Translations under genes and position numbers: made by a program
The notes under the pieces: model-generated
Databases searched by the model: none
Told to the model about the DNA's origin: nothing
What the model saw: only the letters and a program-made list of their open reading frames with translations
Shown here: positions 1 through 5,343 of the stretch, piece after piece
Numbering within the stretch: position 1 is the first letter of the stretch
How the letters are laid out: every line of letters begins with the position of its first letter
NCBI GenBank assembly: GCA_902475445.1
Contig: CABRZN010000118.1
Coordinates: forward strand, 1-5,343
Direction: 5' to 3'
DNA: 5,343 bases
Source of the DNA: an uncultured Collinsella sp.
Lineage (GTDB): Bacteria; Actinomycetota; Coriobacteriia; Coriobacteriales; Coriobacteriaceae

Positions 1-44
1 TCAAAGATATGGCACCGTGGGGACACATGTATGTCAATCCTGGT

Positions 45-512
45 CTAACAGAGCCTTACGTTTTCCCAGCCCGACCGTGCGTCACCCCACCGGCCCCCGT
101 ATGCCTGCTCAAGTGCCGACTTTACCTGAGGTGCAATCTTGCACACGGCAAAGGTGCCGCACATCTCATACATGCACATGATTAGACGCTCGTTTGAGAC
201 CGAGGAAGCCAGGGTCAGCAGGGTAAAGAGTGGGGACGCAACATCGAGGCCAAACTCCGTCTGCCGCACGGAATCAAACGGCCTCTCCCCGTTCCAAACA
301 TGCCTGACAATGCGATCGCCCTTACGTCCGCAGCTGCCCTGCGCCAACACGTGTAACGGGGTGCCCAGGAAATGCGTGACGAGCGGATGCTCACATAGGT
401 GCTCCCTGCGCGGATCGTCCGCAGAATCGGGCAGGTCCGGCATTATTGCCAAGACCTGTGGAGGTATCCGGTGATACCGAAAGGCAGATATGTCGCACAG
501 CATGTCGTCCAT
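45..512 (-). CDS. Hypothetical protein, coriobacterial AbiEi/DUF559-associated type, probably C-terminally truncated
   Basis: The 155-residue product has no function I can assign. It opens with a segment around FRYHRIPPQVL (residues 11-21), followed by EHPLVTHFLGTPLHVL (41-56), a basic stretch with HVWNGE (71-76), and a helical block SPLFTLLTLA (93-102) leading to MYEMCGTFAV (114-123). From memory, this layout resembles the N-terminal half of long Collinsella-type proteins that carry a DUF559/Vsr-like nuclease-type domain at the C-terminus; that is recollection, not a search result. The reading frame stops soon after SGWENVRLC, so the C-terminal half is absent. The frame beyond the stop (positions 1-44) shows no recognisable continuation. 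The start is uncertain: ATG at 512 begins where the protein-like sequence begins, but no good Shine-Dalgarno precedes it, and a second ATG at 503 or an upstream TTG is possible. The gene diverges from the amidohydrolase gene to its right. Confidence 0.55.
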   Translation of the reverse strand: MDDMLCDISAFRYHRIPPQVLAIMPDLPDSADDPRREHLCEHPLVTHFLGTPLHVLAQGSCGRKGDRIVRHVWNGERPFDSVRQTEFGLDVASPLFTLLTLASSVSNERLIMCMYEMCGTFAVCKIAPQVKSALEQAYGGRWGDARSGWENVRLC

Positions 513-666
513 GAAGGGTACGTACCCGCTGCGTCGCTTGTGAACCCGCTCGGACGGCAAACGCGCTGGCTCGGCCTGCGAACGGTAAATACTGCCACGC
601 CCACGTCGCGGATCTCTCAGGAGGCTTACAATCGGTTTGGAAAGCAAACTGATTGTGAGGTTGCAT
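513..666. other. Divergent intergenic region between hypothetical gene and M20 gene
   Basis: These 154 bases should hold promoters for both flanking genes. The only A/T-rich spot is around 586-593 (TAAATACT), which gives weak minus-10-like hexamers on either strand, and I find no matching minus-35 at proper spacing. If the left gene starts further upstream than 512, part of this region is coding. Confidence 0.4.
619..660 (+). promoter_or_regulatory. Two candidate ribosome binding sites before the M20 gene
   Basis: A perfect AGGAGG lies at 619-624, and a weaker GTGAGG at 655-660. The second is 6 bases before the ATG at 667, which is good spacing and decides the start chosen here. The stronger site is 12 bases before an in-frame TTG at 637, long spacing for a rare start codon. 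Use of the TTG would add ten residues at the N-terminus. Confidence 0.5.
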
Positions 667-1887
667 ATGGTTGATGAGGACTTTGCCTGGCGGCTTACGC
701 AAGGACTCGTGCGGATCGACAGCTCAGACCCGGGCGCGTATGAGGATGAAATTGAGCGCCATATCAAAGCGTTGGTTGAGGAACGGTTGGCGCAGCTGAG
801 CCATCCGGTGCTCCATGCCGTGCAGGTTGAGGAACTCGAGGTGCTGCCCCGGCGCCGCAACCTTATGGTCACCGTGCCCGGTTTGAGCGACGAGCCACGG
901 CTCGTCTACATCTGCCACATGGACACAGTCACCTTGGGCGACGGCTGGGACGCGGACATTACGCCGCTCGGGGCGGTCGTGCGCGACGGCAAGCTCTACG
1001 GCCGCGGTGCCTGCGATATGAAGGGTGGCCTGGCCTGCGCCATTGCCGCACTGGTCCATACGCTCGAGCGCGTGGCGGCGGATGGCGCGCTGCCCCGACG
1101 CGGCTTTTCGCTCATCTGCTCGGTCGACGAGGAAGACTTCATGCGCGGCTCAGAGGCCGCGATCGATGCTGGCTGGGTCGGCTCGCGCGAATGGGTGCTG
1201 GACACCGAACCCACCGACGGACAGATCCAGGTGGCGCACAAGGGTCGCACGTGGTTCGAGATTGAAATGGCTGGCGTGACGGCGCATGCGAGCCAGCCTT
1301 GGAAGGGCGCGGATGCCGTCGCCGCCATGGCCGAGGTCGTGTGTTCGCTTCGTCGCGCGTTTGCGGCGCTGCCCGCGCACGATGAGCTGGGGCCTTCGAC
1401 CATCACGTTTGGCCAAATCGAGGGCGGATATCGCCCCTACGTCGTACCCGACCGCGCCAAAGTTTGGGTCGACATGCGCCTGACCCCGCCGACCGATACG
1501 GCCGCCGCAATCAATATGGTCGAGCATGCCATCGCCGTCGCCGAAGCCACCGTTCCCGGTTGCCATGGCAGCTACACCGTGACGGGCGACCGCCCCGCCA
1601 TCGAGCGCGATCCGGTCTCTCCCCTTCTAGCTGCACTCAAGTGCGCAGCAGACGATGTAACGGGCACGGATACGACCGTCGGCTTCTTTACCGGCTACAC
1701 CGACACTGCCGTCATTGCCGGCAAGACGGGTAACCGTAACTGCATGAGCTATGGCCCAGGCTCGCTCGCGCTCGCCCACAAGCCCAACGAATATGTGCCC
1801 CACGCCGACATCGTTCGTTGTCAGCAGGTGCTAATCGCGCTCGCCGATAACGTGCTCTGGGACGCGAGCGGCCAAGTTGGGGCATAA
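667..1887 (+). CDS. M20 family zinc metallopeptidase / ArgE-DapE-type deacylase
   Basis: This 406-residue protein is a cytoplasmic M20 amidohydrolase, a family that removes acyl groups from amino acids or cleaves small peptides with a two-zinc centre. The family's zinc ligands and catalytic residues are visible: His84 in CHMDTV with catalytic Asp86, bridging Asp117 in GRGACDMKGG, general base Glu155 and ligand Glu156 in DEED (154-157), Glu181 in DTEPTDG, and C-terminal His371 in AHKPNEYV. The inserted dimerisation domain spans roughly 190-300 and carries the typical TAHASQPWKGADA stretch with His207. Length is normal for the family and no signal peptide is seen. The substrate cannot be read from sequence: acetylornithine, succinyl-diaminopimelate and dipeptides are all possible. 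No arginine or lysine biosynthesis gene is adjacent, so I give no symbol. ATG 667 is chosen for its GTGAGG site. The next gene follows after 40 bases, suggesting cotranscription. Confidence 0.93.
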   Translation: MVDEDFAWRLTQGLVRIDSSDPGAYEDEIERHIKALVEERLAQLSHPVLHAVQVEELEVLPRRRNLMVTVPGLSDEPRLVYICHMDTVTLGDGWDADITPLGAVVRDGKLYGRGACDMKGGLACAIAALVHTLERVAADGALPRRGFSLICSVDEEDFMRGSEAAIDAGWVGSREWVLDTEPTDGQIQVAHKGRTWFEIEMAGVTAHASQPWKGADAVAAMAEVVCSLRRAFAALPAHDELGPSTITFGQIEGGYRPYVVPDRAKVWVDMRLTPPTDTAAAINMVEHAIAVAEATVPGCHGSYTVTGDRPAIERDPVSPLLAALKCAADDVTGTDTTVGFFTGYTDTAVIAGKTGNRNCMSYGPGSLALAHKPNEYVPHADIVRCQQVLIALADNVLWDASGQVGA

Positions 1888-1927
1888 TAAGCCGCGAACA
1901 AACCGACTCGTGCGTTAGGACCGCCCC

Positions 1928-2617
1928 ATGAAAGCACTTCCGTTTCCCTGCATCCGCCCGGCTCAGGACCGCGTGCTCGAGGCACTGCCTGCAATGGGCA
2001 GCATCCTGAGCGGCAACGATGCTCTGCGCGGAGCCATTGCCGATGGTCTGATGCTCAAGGATCCAGGCGCGGCGTATTACGTGTACGAATGCTCGGGTGA
2101 GCCGGGACGCGTGACGGGTGTCGTGGCGATTTGCCCGGTTAACGTGCTGACGGGCGGCGACGAGGCTGCCGCCGAGAGCATCGACGCACTCGCCACCGCG
2201 CGCGCGATCGCCGAGCTCAAGGTGCAGCCGCGCCCCGTGTCGCTCGCCTACGAGGCGTCGCCCGTCATGGATATCATTTTGAGCGCTGCCAAAGAGGGCG
2301 CATCGCTCTACGCCGTCACCGATCCCGCGGGCGTCACACATCGCGTGTGGGAGGTCAAGCGCGAGGACGCCGTTGCCGCCATCCGTGCCATGCTCGATCA
2401 GGCGCCCGACCCGGTGTTCGCCGGTGACTCCGCCTATGTCGCCGCACTGGCTGGGGCATCACTGATTCTGGCCGACGAGGCCCGCGCTGCCGGCGCCTAC
2501 TCTGGCAAAGAGCCGTTCAACTTTGCTGTAGCCGTGCTGTTCCCCGCCGCGCAGGTCAGCGGCAGCGCGCCGCAGGTTCCGACGGGTCTGCTCACTCACC
2601 AGGTCTCACGGTTCTAG
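1928..2617 (+). CDS. Shortened DUF1015-like protein lacking the DGHHR motif
   Basis: This 229-residue soluble protein matches the DUF1015 pattern as I remember it: PFPCIRP near the N-terminus (5-11), a YYVYE strand (50-54), a GVV strand (64-66), PVSLAY (103-108), and HRVWEV (138-143). The family hallmark, Asp-Gly-His-His-Arg followed by YxAAL, should come next. At that place the protein reads AGDSAYVAALAG (165-176), so both histidines and the arginine are gone. FNFAVAVLFPA (197-207) and GLLTHQVSR (220-228) match the later family strands, the second corresponding to the usual LPTHR. The protein ends there, whereas typical members continue to about 400 residues. Some DUF1015 proteins occur beside serine biosynthesis genes and are, as I recall, related to ParB-fold serine kinases; loss of the motif argues against the same catalysis here. 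A TAGGA site lies 7 bases before ATG 1928. It is probably in one transcript with the M20 gene, with a terminator after its stop. Confidence 0.7.
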   Translation: MKALPFPCIRPAQDRVLEALPAMGSILSGNDALRGAIADGLMLKDPGAAYYVYECSGEPGRVTGVVAICPVNVLTGGDEAAAESIDALATARAIAELKVQPRPVSLAYEASPVMDIILSAAKEGASLYAVTDPAGVTHRVWEVKREDAVAAIRAMLDQAPDPVFAGDSAYVAALAGASLILADEARAAGAYSGKEPFNFAVAVLFPAAQVSGSAPQVPTGLLTHQVSRF

Positions 2618-2660
2618 CGAACTCAAACGCTAAGCTGGAAAACCCAGCATCCAAACAAAC

Positions 2661-2702
2661 AAGGGGCGGAGATGCAGCAAACGCATGCACCTCCGCCCTT
2701 TT
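2661..2702. terminator. Bidirectional intrinsic terminator between convergent genes
   Basis: GGGCGGAG at 2664-2671 pairs perfectly with CTCCGCCC at 2691-2698. After one A-C mismatch, TGCA (2673-2676) pairs with TGCA (2686-2689). TTTT follows at 2699-2702 for the plus strand. On the minus strand the stem is followed by a T-rich run broken by G (TTGTTTGTTT). The stem lies about 45 bases from the stop codons of both convergent genes, so it can end both transcripts. Confidence 0.8.
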
Positions 2703-2746
2703 CGCATCAAACAATTACGCCGGTAAACCGGGCCGCAACGTCAGCG

Positions 2747-3382
2747 TTATCCACGCTGCGGACCTGCCGCCGCCACGAGCGGCTCTAGCCCCAGCTCGCG
2801 CGCGTAGTCTTCCTGCGTAAAGACTTCGACCAGTTCAAACGTATCGGCCGCATCGTCAAACGCAAAATGCAGCACTGAGCAGTTGCCCGGCACGCGTTCG
2901 CGCTCGTCGGCCGCCGCGCCCCGCACGTGGTCCAAAAACTCCTTGATAGCTGAGCCATGACTTACCGCGAGCACGCACGTATGGTCCGGACGCTGCATAA
3001 GATCGGTCAGCGTCGCCACCATGCGCGTGCGCACCTGGATCTGGCCCTCGCCGCCAAACTGCCGATAGAAGTCGCGCCACGGGCGCTCGGGCATAAGCAT
3101 CACGCGCTCGGCCTCAAAGTCGCCAAAGAACCACTCACGCAGGCCGTCCAGGCGCTCGTACGCCAAGCCCGGCCACAAGTTGGCGATAGTCTGCTCGGTG
3201 CGATGAAGCGTAGAGGTGTAGGCATGATCGGGCTCAATGCCGCGCGCACGTAAAAACATGCCGGCGCGCGCCGCCTGGTCGCAACCCAGCTGCGTAAGCG
3301 GCGAGTCACTCCACCCCTGAATGATACGCTTAAGGTTGAATATCGTCTGTCCATGACGGACCAGATACAGATCTTTATTCAT
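2747..3382 (-). CDS. Histidine phosphatase family protein (phosphoglycerate mutase-like), copy 1
   Basis: This 211-residue cytoplasmic enzyme belongs to the histidine phosphatase branch with an RHG signature, which transfers phosphate through a phosphohistidine. LVRHGQT (7-13) supplies Arg9 and the nucleophile His10. Arg61 lies in STLHRTEQT, acid-base Glu83 in LREWFFGDFE, and the second catalytic His142 in AVSHGSA. GWSDSPLT (23-30) is the usual loop that follows. The substrate is unknown; cofactor-dependent mutase, fructose-bisphosphatase-like, cobalamin-pathway and broad phosphatase roles all share these motifs. ATG 3382 is chosen because it sits just before the RHG strand and AAAGGA lies 5 bases upstream; a longer frame upstream to 3433 overlaps the neighbouring gene and adds no family sequence. 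It lies 17 bases after the stop of the paralogous gene upstream, so the two are almost certainly cotranscribed. Its C-terminal tail is about 30 residues longer than its neighbour's. Confidence 0.92.
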   Translation of the reverse strand: MNKDLYLVRHGQTIFNLKRIIQGWSDSPLTQLGCDQAARAGMFLRARGIEPDHAYTSTLHRTEQTIANLWPGLAYERLDGLREWFFGDFEAERVMLMPERPWRDFYRQFGGEGQIQVRTRMVATLTDLMQRPDHTCVLAVSHGSAIKEFLDHVRGAAADERERVPGNCSVLHFAFDDAADTFELVEVFTQEDYARELGLEPLVAAAGPQRG

Positions 3383-3399
3383 AGGGGTCCTTTCGTTCG

Positions 3400-3942
3400 T
3401 TACCAACCCAAGAGCGAAAACGCCCCGTCGCAATAGCCAAAATGAAGCACGGCACCGTTGTCGGGTAGCTCTCCCCTGCCAGTCACATACTCAAGAAACT
3501 CCTGGCAGGCTGAGCCGTGGGAAACCGCCAGCACGCAGTCGTGCTGCGGCCGGGCCATAATACGGGACAGCGCCGCGACCATGCGCGACTGAAGCTGCAC
3601 TTCCGACTCGCCGCCAAAGGCCACCGGATAATCGCCCCAGGGCTGCGGCGGCATCTCGCGATTTGATGTGCCCTCCAGCGAGCCAAAATGCCACTCACGC
3701 AGGTCATCGACCAGCTCAATGGAACGGCCCTCGCCAACGATAAGCTCGGCCGTATGCCGCGCCCGGCCCAACGGCGAGGAATACACATGATCAAAGGCCA
3801 CGCCACGCGCCGCAAACGCCGTACGCGCCGTCAGCGCCTGCTCGCGCCCGTGCGCCGTAAGCGGCGAATCGTGCCAGCCCTGCAAAATGCTCTGCACATT
3901 GAGCTCAGTCTGCCCATGCCGCACCAAATACAGATCTGCCAC
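3400..3942 (-). CDS. Histidine phosphatase family protein (phosphoglycerate mutase-like), copy 2, GTG start
   Basis: This 180-residue paralogue of the next gene has an intact active site: LVRHGQT (6-12) with Arg8 and His9, Arg60 in SSPLGRARHT, Glu83 in LREWHFGSLEG, and His142 in AVSHGSA. Both proteins share GW.DSPLT, the FGGE block near residue 110, an SRMVA-like helix, and CVLAVSHGSA with EFL soon after. Glu83 and His142 have identical numbering in the two proteins. It ends at LLGW, right after the VLHFGY strand, and lacks the tail seen in copy 1. The start is GTG at 3942: the RHG strand begins four codons later, GGAGG lies 4 bases upstream with a second GAGG further up, and upstream codons in the same frame translate a hairpin and low-quality sequence. 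Substrate is unknown. It precedes copy 1 by 17 bases in a minus-strand unit. Confidence 0.9.
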   Translation of the reverse strand: MADLYLVRHGQTELNVQSILQGWHDSPLTAHGREQALTARTAFAARGVAFDHVYSSPLGRARHTAELIVGEGRSIELVDDLREWHFGSLEGTSNREMPPQPWGDYPVAFGGESEVQLQSRMVAALSRIMARPQHDCVLAVSHGSACQEFLEYVTGRGELPDNGAVLHFGYCDGAFSLLGW

Positions 3943-3945
3943 ACA

Positions 3946-3955
3946 CCCTCCCCTC
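3946..3955 (-). promoter_or_regulatory. Ribosome binding site that fixes the GTG start at 3942
   Basis: On the minus strand the sequence GAGGGGAGGG occupies these positions. It gives a GGAGG core 4 bases before GTG 3942 and an overlapping GAGGG 8 bases before it. The hairpin at 3960-3990 ends only 4 bases upstream, so folding there could affect ribosome access. Confidence 0.6.
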
Positions 3956-3959
3956 GTAC

Positions 3960-3990
3960 CACCACAAAGGGGACAGGAGCCTTTGTGGTG
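3960..3990. repeat. Perfect 11-bp palindromic hairpin, REP-like or attenuator
   Basis: CACCACAAAGG (3960-3970) is perfectly complementary to CCTTTGTGGTG (3980-3990) around a 9-base loop GGACAGGAG. On the plus strand ATTTTG follows, a short U-tract; on the minus strand, the direction of the flanking genes, no U-tract follows. It sits in the 83-base gap between the nitroreductase gene and phosphatase copy 2. The GGGGACAGG core inside a CCACAAAGG stem resembles short palindromic repeats I recall as dispersed in gut bacterial genomes, some linked to Y1-type transposases. That resemblance is unverified. Confidence 0.75.
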
Positions 3991-4025
3991 ATTTTGCCGC
4001 CGGATTGCACCGCAACGACGCACAA

Positions 4026-4697
4026 CTACAGCAGCACGTCGGCAAGCGGACGCTTGGGTACGTGGTGCACCTGCGCCTCGTCGCGCCAATAATTGATGGA
4101 GCCGTCGGGGTTGGAATCGATCGCATCGATCACCTGTGTCTCGGCCGGAACGCCAAAGGCCATGATCAGCTTGAGCTCATACTTGTCGTTATCGAGCCCC
4201 ATGGCATCGATCGCGCGGGGCGTAAAGGCCTTGAACATGCAGGCTGCCACCTCGGGCGTGGCGCTGCGGGCGGCGAGCATCATCGTCTGCGCGGCAATGC
4301 CCGTGTCGACCTCGGTAATGGGAGCGGCAGGCTTGCCCGGAACGGCGCGCTCGGCCAGAATCGCGATATAGCCGGTCGGGCGCTCGCCCTCGGCAGGACC
4401 CGGCCAATCCTTAAACGCGCCGGCCCATGCAAGCTCGTCAAATACACGCGCGCAGTCCTCTGCACCGCTTACCACATGAAAACGCAGACGCTGAGCATTG
4501 GCACCGCAGGGAGCCAGGTGCGCCAGTTCCGCCAGCTCGAGCAAAAACTCGCGCGGCACGCGCATGGACTCGTCAAAGCGACGGCACGTACGGGCACGAC
4601 GGACCAGCGCATCAAACGCTTCCAGACCGAGCTTTTCGCAACCTTGCTTTGCCATCGATTCGACACTCGACGGTGCCTCGGGAACTGCTTCGTTCAT
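4026..4697 (-). CDS. Nitroreductase family FMN oxidoreductase
   Basis: This 223-residue soluble protein fits the nitroreductase family, homodimeric FMN enzymes that reduce nitro compounds, quinones or related electrophiles with NAD(P)H. The FMN-contacting N-terminal motif is RARTCRRFDE (34-43). LAPCGANAQRLRF (61-73) matches the usual AP-S/C-xxNxQpxxF phosphate-binding segment. DTGIAAQTMMLAA (131-143) is the conserved central helix, followed by a divergent stretch where many members have GLGxCW. FGVPAE (181-186) and C-terminal HHVPKRPLADVLL (211-223) are typical family endings. About 20 residues precede the core. ATG 4697 is chosen because upstream sequence in frame is not protein-like, although the preceding GGGGG is a weak ribosome site; ATG 4655 is an alternative that would drop the extension. 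It is the first gene of a minus-strand run with two phosphatases and faces a divergent membrane protein gene. The physiological substrate is unknown. Confidence 0.9.
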   Translation of the reverse strand: MNEAVPEAPSSVESMAKQGCEKLGLEAFDALVRRARTCRRFDESMRVPREFLLELAELAHLAPCGANAQRLRFHVVSGAEDCARVFDELAWAGAFKDWPGPAEGERPTGYIAILAERAVPGKPAAPITEVDTGIAAQTMMLAARSATPEVAACMFKAFTPRAIDAMGLDNDKYELKLIMAFGVPAETQVIDAIDSNPDGSINYWRDEAQVHHVPKRPLADVLL

Positions 4698-4932
4698 AGG
4701 GACCCCCAATACAAGCCAATTGTCCTTAGGAAAATCTAACCTAAAACGTAGGCAATAACGAACAGGGCTGCAATGTTCTACACCTGTTGAATAGAAAATC
4801 GCGACGTGGGGAACAACGGAAACAATTCGGGGCCTTTGGGTTACGTTTCGCCCTCCCCGACCCATACGTCAGCGCCCTTAGGGGATACTGGTTGTAACGA
4901 TCAAGGCTTACGCCGCACGGAAAGGAGACATT
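4698..4932. promoter_or_regulatory. Divergent control region between nitroreductase and HdeD-like genes
   Basis: This 235-base non-coding stretch should contain both promoters. Besides the repeat at 4726-4752, it holds AACAGG (4761-4766) inverted as CCTGTT (4783-4788), and TCGGGG (4827-4832) inverted as CCCCGA (4855-4860) with an inner GGG/CCC pair. The second could fold as a hairpin in the leader of the plus-strand gene. No convincing sigma-70 pair is visible for the rightward gene; GATACT at 4884-4889 is a weak minus-10 candidate without a partner. Confidence 0.45.
4726..4752. promoter_or_regulatory. Nested inverted repeats upstream of nitroreductase, possible operator
   Basis: TTAGG (4726-4730) and CCTAA (4740-4744) form an inverted repeat with a 9-base spacer. 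CCTA (4740-4743) and TAGG (4749-4752) form a second, overlapping one. On the minus strand the first encloses TAGATT (4738-4733), a 4-of-6 match to a minus-10 hexamer, roughly 36 bases before the start codon. That placement suits a repressor site, but the arms are short and no regulator gene is in view. Confidence 0.35.
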
Positions 4933-5343
4933 ATGGGCATCTTTAAGAACGATGACCAAAAATCGAGCCAGTTTGGATTTGACGAGAAAAGCATGGCAGG
5001 CAAAGCCGTCAAGGCCGTGCGCTGGATCTACGCCATCACGGGCGTCGTGGCGCTCATTGCTGGTATCGCGCTGCTTTTTGCACCCGCCAAGTCCCTCGTC
5101 TTTTTGACGACCGTCCTGGGCTTCTACTTTGTGATTACGGCCGCGATCAGGCTGTTCACTGCCATTTTTGAGCCGCTGCTGCCCACCGGCTGGCGCGTCA
5201 CGAGCATCATCTCCAACCTACTCATTATCCTGGGCGGCGTCATAATCCTGCGCAACCAGGCCTTCTCGACCGCGACGCTCACCACGATGGTGGTTATCGT
5301 GGCCGGCTTTGGCTGGATTGTCGAAGGTGTCATGTCCATTCTG
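4933..5343 (+). CDS. HdeD/DUF308-type membrane protein, 3' end beyond window
   Basis: The 137 visible residues form a small multi-spanning inner-membrane protein of the HdeD/DUF308 kind, a family named after an E. coli acid-resistance protein whose molecular role is unclear. A hydrophilic, charged N-terminus (1-26) precedes membrane segments at about 31-50, 54-78, 90-106 and 114-137. Segment two contains LGFYFVITAAIRLF and segment three LIILGGVIIL, matching the family pattern of paired helices in which the first of each pair ends before a short polar turn, here FAPAKS (49-54) and LRNQAFS (106-112). Family members usually have six helices in about 180-220 residues, so the last third is missing because the window ends. 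The start is firm: AAAGGAGA at 4921-4928 lies 4-5 bases before ATG 4933. The gene diverges from the nitroreductase gene. Confidence 0.82.
   Translation, partial: MGIFKNDDQKSSQFGFDEKSMAGKAVKAVRWIYAITGVVALIAGIALLFAPAKSLVFLTTVLGFYFVITAAIRLFTAIFEPLLPTGWRVTSIISNLLIILGGVIILRNQAFSTATLTTMVVIVAGFGWIVEGVMSIL

Noticed and set aside
33..38. Perfect TTGACA on the minus strand as a minus-35 element
   Set aside because: No minus-10 hexamer lies 16-18 bases downstream; the nearest A/T-rich candidate, TATCTT, is 22 bases away and close to the window edge.
513..872. Upstream extension of the left minus-strand gene to 872
   Set aside because: It would overlap the start of the well-supported M20 gene by about 200 bases. 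The added residues are serine- and arginine-rich, as expected of an antisense shadow, and carry no protein-like pattern beyond about 600.
667..1887. Naming the M20 gene argE, dapE or ygeY
   Set aside because: The visible motifs are common to the whole family, and no neighbouring gene of those pathways supports one substrate.
3960..3996. Hairpin plus ATTTTG as a plus-strand intrinsic terminator
   Set aside because: No plus-strand gene ends nearby, so there is nothing for it to terminate, and the U-tract is short.
3943..4089. N-terminal extension of phosphatase copy 2 with a CPLC-like motif
   Set aside because: The apparent cysteine motif is translated from the hairpin at 3960-3990, the extension overlaps the end of the nitroreductase gene, and the RHG strand normally starts at the N-terminus.
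4005..4739. Long plus-strand frame antisense to the nitroreductase gene
   Set aside because: It is the shadow of a gene with clear family motifs and good codon bias; its own translation has no recognisable domain and no ribosome site.
4698..4865. N-terminal extension of the nitroreductase to 4865
   Set aside because: The extra 56 residues cover the A/T-rich control region with inverted repeats, and family proteins begin near residue 57 of that frame.

Overview
The window looks like chromosomal DNA from a high-G+C Gram-positive bacterium, most likely a gut coriobacterium of the Collinsella type. This placement is inferred from codon use (strong preference for C or G at third positions), the protein style, and the short hypothetical gene at the left end, which resembles a family I associate with Collinsella and its relatives. 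No database was consulted. There are no rRNA, tRNA, CRISPR or recognisable transposase genes.

Left part (1-2617): a minus-strand gene of unknown function (45-512) ends early compared with the relatives I recall. It diverges from a plus-strand pair: an M20 zinc amidohydrolase with all expected metal ligands (667-1887), then, 40 bases on, a shortened DUF1015-like protein (1928-2617) in which the hallmark Asp-Gly-His-His-Arg motif has been replaced. The pair is closed by a hairpin terminator at 2661-2702 that can serve both strands.

Middle and right part (2747-4697), minus strand: a nitroreductase-like flavoprotein (4026-4697) lies upstream of two tandem histidine phosphatases (3400-3942 and 2747-3382). 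The two phosphatases are clear paralogues with their catalytic residues at matching positions and only 17 bases between them. A perfect 11-bp palindromic hairpin with a GGGGACAGG-containing centre lies between the nitroreductase and the first phosphatase, just before its ribosome binding site. It could be an attenuator, a weak terminator or a dispersed REP-like repeat.

Right end (4698-5343): a 235-base divergent control region with several inverted repeats separates the nitroreductase from a plus-strand HdeD/DUF308-type membrane protein that runs off the window end.

I see mostly ordinary housekeeping or accessory metabolism, not an obvious new multi-gene system. The most unusual items are the degenerate DUF1015 protein beside an amidohydrolase, the hairpin element at 3960-3990, and the early end of the left-hand gene.
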